From Paludisphaera soli (GTDB lineage Bacteria; Planctomycetota; Planctomycetia; Isosphaerales; Isosphaeraceae), in assembly GCF_011064595.1 (NCBI RefSeq), contig NZ_JAALJI010000027.1, positions 45,163-109,162 of the forward strand: a stretch of 64,000 bases of DNA, given 5' to 3'. The position numbers were made by a program, and so were the translations under genes. This document shows positions 52,838 through 61,495 of this stretch, in pieces; position 1 is the first letter of the stretch; every line of letters begins with the position of its first letter. The notes below the pieces were generated by a model. It was not told the origin of the DNA. It ran no database searches and saw nothing but the letters and a program-made list of their open reading frames with translations.

Positions 52838-54352
52838 ATGTGGACGTCGTTCTCGTCGCCGCGCCATCGCCATTCCCAGCGCCTCCCGGGCCCTCGGCGG
52901 GCGCTGCGTCCCATCTTGACGACCCTCGAAGGGCGAATCGTCCTGTCCGTCGCCTTCGATTCCGTCCTCACGGTCGGCAACGACACCGCATCCATCTCGC
53001 TCACGGACAGCGCCGTGGACGCGGCCGGGAACACCTACGTCACGGGCAACCTCCAGGCGACGATGGACTTCGACCCGGCGAACGTCCGCGCCGACGGCTC
53101 CGACATCCTCTCCCCCAGGGGCACGTCGGACGCCTATGTCGCCAAGTACAACGCCGACAACTCGTTCGCCTGGGCTAGAAGCCTGGGCGGCGATTACGTC
53201 CGGCAGTCCAACCTGGATGAGTTCGAGAAGGGCAACGGCATCCGGGTCGACGGCGCCGGCAACGTCTACGTCACCGGCACCTTCTTCGGGCAGGCGGACT
53301 TTGGGGCGTTCCGGCTCACGTCCGCCGGGGACGCCGACGCCTTCGTCGCCAAGCTCGACGGCAGCGGCGGCGTCGTCTGGGCGAAGGGCTGGGGCTCGTC
53401 CGAGCAGGACGTCGGCAACGACCTCGCCGTCGACGGCGCCGGGAACGTGATCTCGGTCGGCACCTCGGCCTACTCCGATCCCGTCAAAGGCTGGATCGCG
53501 AACGAGTCCCAGGTCCGGAAATACGGCCCGACCGGGGCGGCCGTGTGGAGCGCGTCCTTCGCCGGGCCGACCCACGGGGCTTACGGAGTGGCGACAGACG
53601 CGGCGAACAACATCTACGTGGCCGGCCGGTTCAGCGGCAACCCGGACTTCAACCCCAGCCCCAAGAAGGCGAATTACGCATCCGCATCCGGCAGCTACAG
53701 CAACTACGGGTCCGGCTACGTACTCAAGCTGACCTCGGCCGGGGCCTACGGCTGGGTCTCGGCCTTCCAGACCAGGCCGACTCAAAAGACCTCCGGCTCG
53801 GCCCTGACGATCTTCGACATCGCGGCGGACGCCGCGGGGGACGTCGCCGTCGTCGGCAACTTCCAGGGCGAGATCGACTTCAACCCGAGCGCGTCGGTCG
53901 ACACCCGGCTCCCGGACACGAGGCTGGTCAACGGGTTCGTCGTCAAGCTCACGTCGAACGGCTCGCTGGCGTGGGCCAGGCACACGGGCGGCGACGGTGC
54001 CGCGGCGGTGGCCTTCGACGCGGCCGGGGCGGTGTACGTGACCGGCTGGTTCTCCTCCGCCGCGCCCGGGTTCAGCCCCGGCTTCGGCCTGCCGGACACG
54101 CCGAGCCACGGAGCCGCGGACGTCTACCTGAGCAAATACACCTCCGCCGGCAACCTCGCGTGGGCCGTGACTTTCGGCGGGGCCGGTCCCGACGCCGGTC
54201 ATGGGCTCTCGGTGGACGCCTCCGGCATCATCTACCTGGCCGGCCTCTGGGGCGCGGGCACGACCGACTTCGACCCCACCCTGCAGGGCACCCAGGAAAG
54301 GACCAACACGGCCTTCGGCGACCTCTTCCTCCTCAAGCTGAGGCAATCGTGA
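52838..54352 (+). CDS. SBBP-repeat beta-propeller protein with LEPR-XLL-like motif
   Basis: The 504-residue protein begins MWTSFSSPRHRHSQRLPGPR and contains LTTLEGRIVLSVAF (residues about 28-41), the planctomycete LEPR-XLL-type N-terminal motif on surface proteins. It continues with SBBP repeats: VDAAGNTYVTGN, VDGAGNVYVTGTFF, TDAANNIYVAGRFSGN, VDASGIIYLAGLWG, each followed by a FVAKLD/YLSKYT strand. The fold is probably a propeller of about seven blades, extracellular. The stop overlaps the GTG of the next small ORF by 4 nt. It is the third gene of cassette C and may be a target of the sigma/kinase pair (inference). Confidence 0.8.
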   Translation: MWTSFSSPRHRHSQRLPGPRRALRPILTTLEGRIVLSVAFDSVLTVGNDTASISLTDSAVDAAGNTYVTGNLQATMDFDPANVRADGSDILSPRGTSDAYVAKYNADNSFAWARSLGGDYVRQSNLDEFEKGNGIRVDGAGNVYVTGTFFGQADFGAFRLTSAGDADAFVAKLDGSGGVVWAKGWGSSEQDVGNDLAVDGAGNVISVGTSAYSDPVKGWIANESQVRKYGPTGAAVWSASFAGPTHGAYGVATDAANNIYVAGRFSGNPDFNPSPKKANYASASGSYSNYGSGYVLKLTSAGAYGWVSAFQTRPTQKTSGSALTIFDIAADAAGDVAVVGNFQGEIDFNPSASVDTRLPDTRLVNGFVVKLTSNGSLAWARHTGGDGAAAVAFDAAGAVYVTGWFSSAAPGFSPGFGLPDTPSHGAADVYLSKYTSAGNLAWAVTFGGAGPDAGHGLSVDASGIIYLAGLWGAGTTDFDPTLQGTQERTNTAFGDLFLLKLRQS

Positions 54353-54648
54353 CACCTCGGGGCGACGCCGCTGCACGATCGGTCTCCAAGCGGCTGGACG
54401 AGGCCTCCTCCTCATTCCGCGTGATCCGCATCCACCACGACGACATCGCCCGCGACGAGTTGAAAGCTCTGCGGCGGACCGACCTGCCGCACAAGGTGCG
54501 CGACCTCATCGAGATGGTCGCGCTATCCGACCCCGGACGGCCCGCGCATTCCGCGACGCCCGCCGGAGCCCCGGGGCCGGCCGGCGATCGCCGCGTCAGC
54601 TCGCGGCCGGGGCCTCCGTGGGGTGGGTGGTGGGGACGACGCGGATGA
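54349..54648 (+). CDS. Small hypothetical ORF at the end of cassette C
   Basis: GTG 54349 overlaps the preceding stop (GTGA). The first 65 codons, including SFRVIRIHHDDIARDELKAL and LPHKVRDLIEMVAL, look coding and helical. The rest, after about codon 80, reads through the 468-bp repeat and looks artificial (Gly/Trp/Arg). A truncated gene cut by the repeat junction is likely. No family is recognised. Confidence 0.4.
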   Translation: MTPRGDAAARSVSKRLDEASSSFRVIRIHHDDIARDELKALRRTDLPHKVRDLIEMVALSDPGRPAHSATPAGAPGPAGDRRVSSRPGPPWGGWWGRRG

Positions 54649-55055
54649 CGACGGACTTCGACGACGGGGTGAGGCTTTCGGGGTCGACGTCGTCGACGGC
54701 GACGAGGGGGTTGGTCTCGGGGTAGTAGGCGGCGGCGGAGCCCTCGGGGATGTCGTGGACGACGACGGCGAAGCGCGGGGCGACGCGGGTCTCGCCATTG
54801 TGCTCGCCGATCAGGTCGACGACCTGGCGGTCGACCAGGCCCAGGCGCTCGACGTCGCTCGCGTTCAGGAAGACGACGCGGCGGGCGTTGTGGACGCCGC
54901 GATAGCGGTCGTCGTACCCGTAGATCGTCGTGTTGAACTGGTCGTGGCTGCGGATCGTCGCCAGCAGGAGCCGGCCGGGGGTGCGGGCGTCCGCCGGGAT
55001 CGGCGTGGTCATGAACCGGGCCTTGCCGGTCGTCGTGATGAACCGGCGCTCGGCG
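54588..55055. repeat. Right 468-bp direct repeat of cassette C (native FdhF/YdeP 3' end)
   Basis: This is the partner of 48019-48486, offset by 6,569 bp without gaps. Here the sequence continues into the intact oxidoreductase gene. Confidence 0.92.
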
Positions 55056-56980
55056 GCGGGGTTGATCAGGGTGAAGCCGCCGGGGCGGCGGACCCGCTCG
55101 TTGAAGTCGTGGAAGCCGGGGATCGTCCTCGCGATCAGGTCCCGGATCCTGTCGTAGTCCGCCGCGAGCGCGTCCCAGTCGACGGGGTCGGTCGCGCCCA
55201 GGACGGCCTTGGCCATCTGCGCCACGATCCAGGGCTCGCTGCGGAGCAGGGGGGAGCCCGGCGTCAGGCCGCCGTGCGAGGCGTGGACGACGCTCATGGA
55301 GTCCTCGACCGTGACGAACTGCCGGCCCGAGGGCTGGTCGTCCAGCTCGGTGCGGCCGAGGCAGGGGAGGAGCAGGGCCTCGCGGCCGACGGTCAGGTGG
55401 CCCCGGTTCAGCTTGGTGGCGACGGAGGCCGTCAGCCGGCACCGCGCGAGGGCCTCGGCCGTGTAGTCGGTGTCGGGCGAGGCGACGGCGAAGTTGCCCC
55501 CCATCGCGAAGAAGACCCCCACCTTCCCCTCGTGCATCGCCCGGATCGCCTCGACCACGCTGTAGCCGTGCTCGCGCGGGGGGTCGAAGCCGAAGACCTT
55601 CGCCAGCCGGTCCAGGAACCCGACGGACGGGCGCTCGAAGATCCCCATCGTCCGGTCGCCCTGGACGTTGCTGTGGCCCCGCACCGGGCAGGCCCCAGCG
55701 CCGGCGCGGCCGACGTTGCCGCGCAGCAGGAGCAGGTTCACGATGGCCTGCACGTTGGACACGCCGTGGCGGTGCTGGGTCGTCCCCATCCCCCAGCAGG
55801 CCATCACGCGGTCGGACGAGACGTAGATGTCGGCCGCCTTGCGGATCGCCTCGCGGTCGACCCCGGACGATCCCAGGATCGCGTCCCAGGGGGTGGCGTC
55901 GAGGTCGGCCAGGAACTCGTCGAAGCCCGACGTATGGTCGCGGATGAACGGGAGGTCGATCACCTCGCCGGGGCTCCGGCGCTCGGCCTCCAGGACCTCC
56001 TTCATGATCCCCTTGAGCAGCGCCACGTCGCCGCCGATCCGGACCGGCAGGAACATCTCAGCGATCGCGGTGCCGCCGTGGAGCATGTCCATGGGGTGCT
56101 GGGGGTGCGCGAACCGTTCCAGCCCACGCTCGCGGAGGGGGTTCACCACCACGATCCGGCAGCCCCGCTTGGCGGCGTTGGCCAGGGTCGTCAGCATCCT
56201 CGGGTGGTTCGTGCCGGGGTTGTGGCCGATGATGAAGATGGCGTCGGCCAGCTCGAAGTCGTCGAGCGTGACCATCCCCTTGCCCACGCCGAGCTGCTCC
56301 TGCAGGCCGAAGCTCGTCGACTCGTGGCACATATTCGAGCAATCGGGCAGGTTGTTGGTGCCGAATCGCCGCGCGAAGAGCTGGTACAAAAACGCGGCCT
56401 CGTTGCTCGTCCGCCCCGAGGTGTAGAAGACGGCGTCGTCGGGCGAGCCCAGCGCCTTCAGCTCGCGGGCGATCAGGGCGAAGGCGTCTTCCCAGGAGAT
56501 CGGCTCGTAGTGGTCGGCGCCCGGCGCGAGGTGCATCGGGTGCGTGAGCCGGCCCTGGTCCTCCAGCCAGTGGTCGTCCTTCGCGCGGAGCTGGTCGATC
56601 GACCACTTGCGGAAGAACTCGGGCGTGACGCGGCGGCGGGTGGCCTCGGCGGCGACCGCCTTGACGCCGTTCTCGCAGAACTCGAAGGTCTCGCGGCGAT
56701 CCTGGCCGGCCTCGGACCAGGCGCAGCTCGGGCAGTCGAAGCCCTCGACCTGGTTGATCTTCAGCGACATCGACACCGACCGCAGCAGCCCGAGCTGGGG
56801 CAGGGCCATGGCCGTGGAGTGGACGATCGCCCCCACGCCGGCCGCCGGATGGTGGTACGGCCGGACGTCCACCGTCGACAGCTCGACCGGAGCGGTCGAG
56901 GACGCGGCCTCGACGCCCGACGTCTCCGGACCCGAGGCACTCTCGGCCGTCCCGATCGGCGTCTCCCCGTGGTCCGCCAT
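54596..56980 (-). CDS. FdhF/YdeP family molybdopterin oxidoreductase
   Basis: The 794-residue protein has a Pro/Ala-rich N-terminus, then FDCPSCAW (Cys83, Cys86), and a molybdopterin core with YTSGRTSNEAAFLYQLFARR, NMCHES and IIGHNPGTNHPRM. GNVGRAGAGACPVRGHSNVQ and a C-terminal dinucleotide-binding domain (YGYDDRYRGVHNARRVVFLN) complete it. This matches the YdeP branch rather than a true formate dehydrogenase, which would carry a Cys/SeCys at the active site; that residue is not apparent. It is probably cytoplasmic. fdhD is encoded 19 bp upstream on the same strand and likely cotranscribed. The 3' end of the gene is duplicated at 48019-48486. Confidence 0.88.
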   Translation of the reverse strand: MADHGETPIGTAESASGPETSGVEAASSTAPVELSTVDVRPYHHPAAGVGAIVHSTAMALPQLGLLRSVSMSLKINQVEGFDCPSCAWSEAGQDRRETFEFCENGVKAVAAEATRRRVTPEFFRKWSIDQLRAKDDHWLEDQGRLTHPMHLAPGADHYEPISWEDAFALIARELKALGSPDDAVFYTSGRTSNEAAFLYQLFARRFGTNNLPDCSNMCHESTSFGLQEQLGVGKGMVTLDDFELADAIFIIGHNPGTNHPRMLTTLANAAKRGCRIVVVNPLRERGLERFAHPQHPMDMLHGGTAIAEMFLPVRIGGDVALLKGIMKEVLEAERRSPGEVIDLPFIRDHTSGFDEFLADLDATPWDAILGSSGVDREAIRKAADIYVSSDRVMACWGMGTTQHRHGVSNVQAIVNLLLLRGNVGRAGAGACPVRGHSNVQGDRTMGIFERPSVGFLDRLAKVFGFDPPREHGYSVVEAIRAMHEGKVGVFFAMGGNFAVASPDTDYTAEALARCRLTASVATKLNRGHLTVGREALLLPCLGRTELDDQPSGRQFVTVEDSMSVVHASHGGLTPGSPLLRSEPWIVAQMAKAVLGATDPVDWDALAADYDRIRDLIARTIPGFHDFNERVRRPGGFTLINPAAERRFITTTGKARFMTTPIPADARTPGRLLLATIRSHDQFNTTIYGYDDRYRGVHNARRVVFLNASDVERLGLVDRQVVDLIGEHNGETRVAPRFAVVVHDIPEGSAAAYYPETNPLVAVDDVDPESLTPSSKSVVIRVVPTTHPTEAPAAS

Positions 56981-56999
56981 GAGCGATCTCCTCGAAAGT

Positions 57000-57872
57000 T
57001 CAGACCCGGGGGTCGACCCGCCCCGGGTGGGTGTAGACGTTGAAGTGCTCGCCGCGGAGGAAGCCGACCAGGGTGATCCCCAGCCGGTCGGCCACCGAGA
57101 CCGCCAGGCTCGACGGCGCCGACACGGCGCAGACGATCGGCAGGCCGGCGACGGCCGCCTTCTGCAAGATTTCGAAGCTGGTCCGCCCGGAGACGAGCAG
57201 GATGCGGGTCGACAGCGGCAGCTCGCCGTCGAGGAAGGCCCGGCCCACGAGCTTGTCCACGGCGTTGTGGCGGCCGACGTCCTCGCGGGCCGCCAGCAGC
57301 CGGCCGTCGACGTCGAACAGGCCGGCGGCGTGCAGGCCGCCCGTCCGGTCGAACGCCCGTTGCGAGCCCCGGAGGGCGTCGGGGAGGCCCAGGAGCGCCG
57401 AGCGGCCGACCGTCGGCCCGGGCGCGACCGGGCCGCAGAGCACCGCCACCTGGTCGAGGGCCGACTTGCCGCAGATCCCGCAGCTCGACGTCGCGAAGAA
57501 GTTCCGCTTCAGGGCCGAGCCGTCGAACGGCCGGGTCAGGGCGACCTGGACGACGTTGCAGCCGCGCGACGGCGTCGCGTCCGGCGGTAGGACCTCGTCC
57601 TCGGGGCCGATCAGGCCCTCGGTGCGGAGGAAGCCGACGGCCAGTTCGAAGTCGGAGCCGGGCGTGCGCATCGTCACGGCGACGGCGGTCGGCTCCTGGC
57701 CGGGGCCGCTCGCGCGGATCTCCAGCGGCTCCTCGACGGCCACCCAGTCGTCGCGCTCGACGGGGCCGCCCGGGCCGTCGGCCCGCACGGCCACCCTCGC
57801 CACCTCGCGCGCGGGCCGGGGCGGGCCGCGACGCGGGACCTCCGCCGGCTTTGCAGACCTCTCGTCGATCAT
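57000..57872 (-). CDS. fdhD: FdhD sulfurtransferase for formate dehydrogenase-type enzymes
   Basis: From ATG 57872 the protein has 290 residues. The essential Cys pair is visible in FFATSSCGICGK (Cys131, Cys134), with GREDVGRHNAVDKLVGRA-type signature (REDVGRHNAVDKLVG) and ILLVSGRTSFEILQKA. FdhD passes sulfur from IscS to the molybdenum cofactor of formate dehydrogenases (E. coli). It precedes the FdhF/YdeP gene by 19 bp, which fits maturation of that enzyme. The length is normal for the family (about 270-290). The frame is open further upstream, but the sequence there is Pro/Arg-rich. Confidence 0.92.
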   Translation of the reverse strand: MIDERSAKPAEVPRRGPPRPAREVARVAVRADGPGGPVERDDWVAVEEPLEIRASGPGQEPTAVAVTMRTPGSDFELAVGFLRTEGLIGPEDEVLPPDATPSRGCNVVQVALTRPFDGSALKRNFFATSSCGICGKSALDQVAVLCGPVAPGPTVGRSALLGLPDALRGSQRAFDRTGGLHAAGLFDVDGRLLAAREDVGRHNAVDKLVGRAFLDGELPLSTRILLVSGRTSFEILQKAAVAGLPIVCAVSAPSSLAVSVADRLGITLVGFLRGEHFNVYTHPGRVDPRV

Positions 57873-58128
57873 CGCCGCTCCGACCCGAAGCTCACGACCC
57901 TTCCCGACCGGGCCCGCGCGGTCGCGCTTTCGGAAGAGGGCCCAGCCAGGATCATAGCAGGGCCGAGGGCGCGGGCCAACCTTCCCGGTTTCCCCCTTGT
58001 CGACGCCGGGCCGGGGGATACCTGAACGGTGGGCGCCGCGCTTCGACGCGCCGCGGCCCGCCGCTTGCATGAACACCGACCCGAAGGCGCGTCCGAACGC
58101 GCCGCCGCCTCGCCCCGAGGATCGCCCC

Positions 58129-58644
58129 ATGAGCACCGACCCGCGCGCGAAGGACCCGAGCCCGACGGACGCCGACCTGGACCTCGAGACCGACTCGCGG
58201 TTCCCGTCCGGCCCCTGGGTCGGCTACTTCCTCCAGGCCGAGCTCCCCCCCGGCAAGCACGGGATGGAGCTACGCCTGACGTTCAAGAACGGCGTGATGA
58301 CCGGCGAGGGCCGCGACCTCATCGGCGACTTCCTCATCCGGGGCCGGTATCAGGTCGAGGACGGCAAGTGCTGGTGGACCAAGCGGTTCCTCGGCAAGCA
58401 CGACGTCTCGTACCAGGGGTACAACGAGGGCAAGGGGATCTGGGGCACCTGGGAGATCCCCCCCTCGTGGAAGGGGGGCTTCTACATCTGGCCCGAGGCG
58501 ATGGGCGACCCCACGAAGCAGAAGCTCCAGGAGTCGATCGACGAGCCCTTCAACGACTTCATCGACGCCGATGCCCCGGCCGCCGAGCTGTCCATCGCCG
58601 GGGCCGACCTGGAGCCCCAGGCCGACGAGCCGCTGCCGACCTGA
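58129..58644 (+). CDS. Conserved hypothetical protein
   Basis: The 171-residue protein from ATG 58129 has GAGG 9 nt upstream, better than the ATG 20 codons earlier at 58069. The first 30 residues are charged. The core is FPSGPWVGYFLQAELPPGKH, LTFKNGVMTGEGRDLIGDF, and KCWWTKRFLGKHDVSYQGYN, then GIWGTWEIP. It looks like a small beta barrel with many aromatic residues; the motif pattern is familiar in uncharacterised proteins of several phyla. It converges with the response-regulator gene, with 12 bp between stops. Function unknown. Confidence 0.7.
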   Translation: MSTDPRAKDPSPTDADLDLETDSRFPSGPWVGYFLQAELPPGKHGMELRLTFKNGVMTGEGRDLIGDFLIRGRYQVEDGKCWWTKRFLGKHDVSYQGYNEGKGIWGTWEIPPSWKGGFYIWPEAMGDPTKQKLQESIDEPFNDFIDADAPAAELSIAGADLEPQADEPLPT

Positions 58645-58656
58645 CCCGGGCGGCCG

Positions 58657-59628
58657 TTACCCCGGGGATCGGCCCGCGTCCAGCCGCATGGTCATGGTGA
58701 CGACGTTGCCGCGCGAGTTGTGCGACACCTCGTCCATGAACGTGCGCATGAGCATCAGGCCCCGCCCGCCGACCCGCTTCAGGTCTTCCGGCTCGACCGG
58801 GCGGCCGGCGCAACGAACGTCGAAGCCCGGCCCCTGGTCCTCGATCTCGAAGACGGCCGCGCGGCGGTCGAGCACGACGCGGACGCGGATCCGCCGCGAC
58901 CGATACGGCTCCTGCACGCGGCGGGCGGCGACGTGGGCGTGGAAGGCCGCCTCGTCCTCCCGCCGCAGTTCCGAGCCCAGTTCGAGGTTGCCGTGGAAGA
59001 GGGCGTTGAGCAGGGCCTCCTGCAAGGCGACCCGCAGCCGGATCCGCGCCGAGCGGTCGAGCAGCCCGAGCCCGGCGACCTCGTCGACGAGCACCTGGGC
59101 GAGCATCGAGGCCAGCTCGGGGTCGTTGTCCAGCTCGTAGGTCGACGCCTGGCTCCGCATCCCCCGCGCCAGGCGGTGGCGACGCAGGTCGAAGGCGAAG
59201 GCGTCCAGGGCGCGGCGGAGCGTCGGCGTCAGGTCCTTGTCCAGCCGCGACTTGGGGAGGTAGTCGGACGCGCCGGAGCGGAGCGCCCGGACGGCCTCCT
59301 GCTCGCCCCCGAACGCGGTCATCAGGATCACCGGCAGGCCGGGCCGGGCCTCGTGCACGCGACGGGCCAGCTCCAGCCCGTCCATCTCGGGCATGACCAG
59401 GTCGCTGAGGAGCAGGTCGGGCGGGTCGCGTTCGAGCTCCTCCAGCGCCTCGGCGGCCCCGGGGGCGAAGCCCACGTCCAGGCCCTCGAATCCGCCCAGC
59501 AGGACGGCGATGCGGCGGCGTTCGAACTCCGAGTCGTCCACGACCAGGAGCCTCGGCGTCCTCGGTCCCTCGTCGGTCGAGGCGGCCGGCCGAGGACGCG
59601 GGCCGCATCGTTCCGTGTCGATCATCAT
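58657..59628 (-). CDS. Response regulator fused to RsbW-like ATPase domain
   Basis: The 323-residue protein has a receiver domain (about 25-145) with LLVVDDS, the phospho-acceptor in LLLSDLVMPEMDG (Asp76) and LPKSRLD. The C-terminal half (about 165-320) is an HATPase_c domain of the RsbW/anti-sigma type: ALQEALLNALFHGN (N box), IEDQGPGFDV (G1) and GGRGLMLMRTFMDEV (G2). There is no HisKA. Such proteins may phosphorylate or bind anti-sigma-factor antagonists (family inference). It lies 119 bp downstream of the zinc-ribbon kinase on the same strand, so they may act in one pathway. Confidence 0.82.
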   Translation of the reverse strand: MMIDTERCGPRPRPAASTDEGPRTPRLLVVDDSEFERRRIAVLLGGFEGLDVGFAPGAAEALEELERDPPDLLLSDLVMPEMDGLELARRVHEARPGLPVILMTAFGGEQEAVRALRSGASDYLPKSRLDKDLTPTLRRALDAFAFDLRRHRLARGMRSQASTYELDNDPELASMLAQVLVDEVAGLGLLDRSARIRLRVALQEALLNALFHGNLELGSELRREDEAAFHAHVAARRVQEPYRSRRIRVRVVLDRRAAVFEIEDQGPGFDVRCAGRPVEPEDLKRVGGRGLMLMRTFMDEVSHNSRGNVVTMTMRLDAGRSPG

Positions 59629-59747
59629 GGGAAGCGCCCCTCCTTCCCTGGAATATCGCCCGTCGCGGCCCCCCGGCCAACTCGTCGCGCGAAAATCTCG
59701 ACGCGAGCCGGCGGGGCGTCCGGGGCGGGGGCGTCCGGGGGCGGGGC

Positions 59748-61124
59748 TCAGGCGAACCAGGCGCGGCGGCGGGCCTGGGGGCGCTCGCCGCGGAGCCAGC
59801 GGCGGAGGTCGGCGGCGAGGTCGGCGCACGAGGCGTAACGCCGCTCGGGCTTCTTGGCGGTCGCCCGGCGGCAGATCTCCGCCAGCGGCCGGGGGACGCG
59901 CGGGTCGACGACGGCCGGGCAGGGGGGCTCGTGGGCCGCCGCGCGGGCGAGCACCGACGACGCCGGGCCCTCGAACGGCGGGCGGCCGCAGAGCAGCTCG
60001 TACAGGACCGCGCCCAGGCTGTACTGGTCGCTCGCCGGCAGGGCCTCCGGGCGCTCGCCGGCCAGCTGCTCGGGGGCGAGGTACGCCGGCGTGCCGACGA
60101 TCGACCCGGGCGCCGAGGCCGACGCGGGGCCGGCCGAGTCCGGCCGGTGGGCGATCCCGAAGTCCATCAGGTGGACGCCCCCCCGCGCGTCGATCCGGAC
60201 GTTGGCCGGCTTCACGTCGCGGTGGACGATCCCCAGGCCGTGGGCGTACGCCAGCGCCTCCGCCAGGTCGGCGACGACCTCCGCCCCCCGGCGGTGCGAG
60301 AGCCGGCCCTCGGCCAGCACGTCGGACAGGCCCCGGCCCTCGATGAGGTCCAGCGCCAGGTAGAGCCGGTCGCCGTCGCGGCCCGCCTCGTAGATGGAGA
60401 CGATGCCCGGGTGCTTCAGCCGGGCCAGGGCGCGGGCCTCGCCCAGGAACCGCTCCTGCGCCCGCGACGAGCGCGGGGCCTCGTCGCGCATCAGCTTGAG
60501 GGCCACCTGACGCTCCAGCGTCGGGTCGAACGCGCGGTAGACCGTGGCGTGCCGGCCCTCGCCCAGCAGGCTCATGATCCGGAACCGGGCCAGGCCCCGC
60601 TCGTCGGCCCCCTCGGCGGCCCGACGCTCCAGGTCCAGGTGCCTCGGCGCGGCGAACACCGCCGTCCGCGAGGCGTCGGCCCCCGCGCCCCCGCCCAGGG
60701 CCGGGACGTTGTACGAGCTCTCGTTCCACTCGAAGCCCGAGGCCGCCTCGGCCAGGTCGTCCCAGGGCTCGTCGAAGTCCCCCCCCGGGTCGAACGCGCC
60801 GACCCGGAACTCGCCGCTCTCCGGGGCCGGCGCCGCGGTCCCGGTCGTCGGGACGGGGCGGGCCAGCACGGCCACACCTCCCGAGCCCGACCCCGAACCG
60901 AAGCCCCGGGGGGCGGACGCGAAGGAATGCGGGCGCGAGGCGGCCGCCGCGCGTCGCGGAGCGGGCGCCGCCGCGACGGTCCAGCCCGAGTCCGACGCCG
61001 TCGGCTCGCCGGCGCGGAGCTTCGTCAGGCAGCGGGGGCAGCGGAAGATCCGGCCCAGGGGGTCGTCCCCCAGGGGCGAGAGGCGGCCGCAGGAGGGGTT
61101 GGGGCAGTGCGCGATGGTGGTCAT
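59748..61124 (-). CDS. Ser/Thr protein kinase with N-terminal zinc ribbon
   Basis: The 458-residue protein begins with a zinc ribbon (Cys7, Cys12, Cys29, Cys32 in CPNPSC and CPRC). A disordered Ala/Ser/Gly-rich linker (about 40-175) precedes a complete kinase domain (about 180-450): LLGEGRHATVYRAF, VALKLM, IVHRDVKPANVRID, DFGIAH and APEQLAG. There is no membrane segment, so it is cytoplasmic. The zinc ribbon resembles those before other planctomycete kinases. It is encoded upstream of the response-regulator/RsbW-like gene, and divergent from trpC. Confidence 0.88.
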   Translation of the reverse strand: MTTIAHCPNPSCGRLSPLGDDPLGRIFRCPRCLTKLRAGEPTASDSGWTVAAAPAPRRAAAASRPHSFASAPRGFGSGSGSGGVAVLARPVPTTGTAAPAPESGEFRVGAFDPGGDFDEPWDDLAEAASGFEWNESSYNVPALGGGAGADASRTAVFAAPRHLDLERRAAEGADERGLARFRIMSLLGEGRHATVYRAFDPTLERQVALKLMRDEAPRSSRAQERFLGEARALARLKHPGIVSIYEAGRDGDRLYLALDLIEGRGLSDVLAEGRLSHRRGAEVVADLAEALAYAHGLGIVHRDVKPANVRIDARGGVHLMDFGIAHRPDSAGPASASAPGSIVGTPAYLAPEQLAGERPEALPASDQYSLGAVLYELLCGRPPFEGPASSVLARAAAHEPPCPAVVDPRVPRPLAEICRRATAKKPERRYASCADLAADLRRWLRGERPQARRRAWFA

Positions 61125-61495
61125 CCTGATCTCCTTATCTCGCCCTCGGGCCGAGGCCTCCGCGCAGGGGGCGGTCCGTCGGTCCGACGCTCCGGGTACG
61201 TCCGTGTTTGCTGGAAACCTCGCGATTCGCTAAGCTGGCCAACCGTCGCTTCGGCGCGACGACTTGCGGGAACGGAAAACGCCCTGATCTCGCGACTTCT
61301 GATGATGTTGCCGACTTTAGCGGGGCGCGCGACGGCTTCGCAAGACGTCAAGCCGAAGTTTTCTCCGATCCACCCTCAAGACCGGCACGGCTTGCCCAGA
61401 CTCAGGCCCCCGACGCTCGAAACCGCACGGTCTCCGACCGATCCCCCGATACGGCCGACCGAGCCACCTGGAACCTTCAACCTCAAGACGGGCCC
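61125..61495. other. 371-bp divergent upstream region
   Basis: It contains the promoters of the kinase gene (left) and trpC (right). An open frame reaches 96 codons upstream of the trpC start but is not coding-like. No trp attenuator, T-box or Trp-codon-rich leader was seen. Confidence 0.5.

Noticed and set aside
54596..56980. True formate dehydrogenase (FdhF) assignment
   Set aside because: No Cys/SeCys at the active-site position and no four-Cys [4Fe-4S] motif were seen. The FDCPSCAW start fits the YdeP branch.
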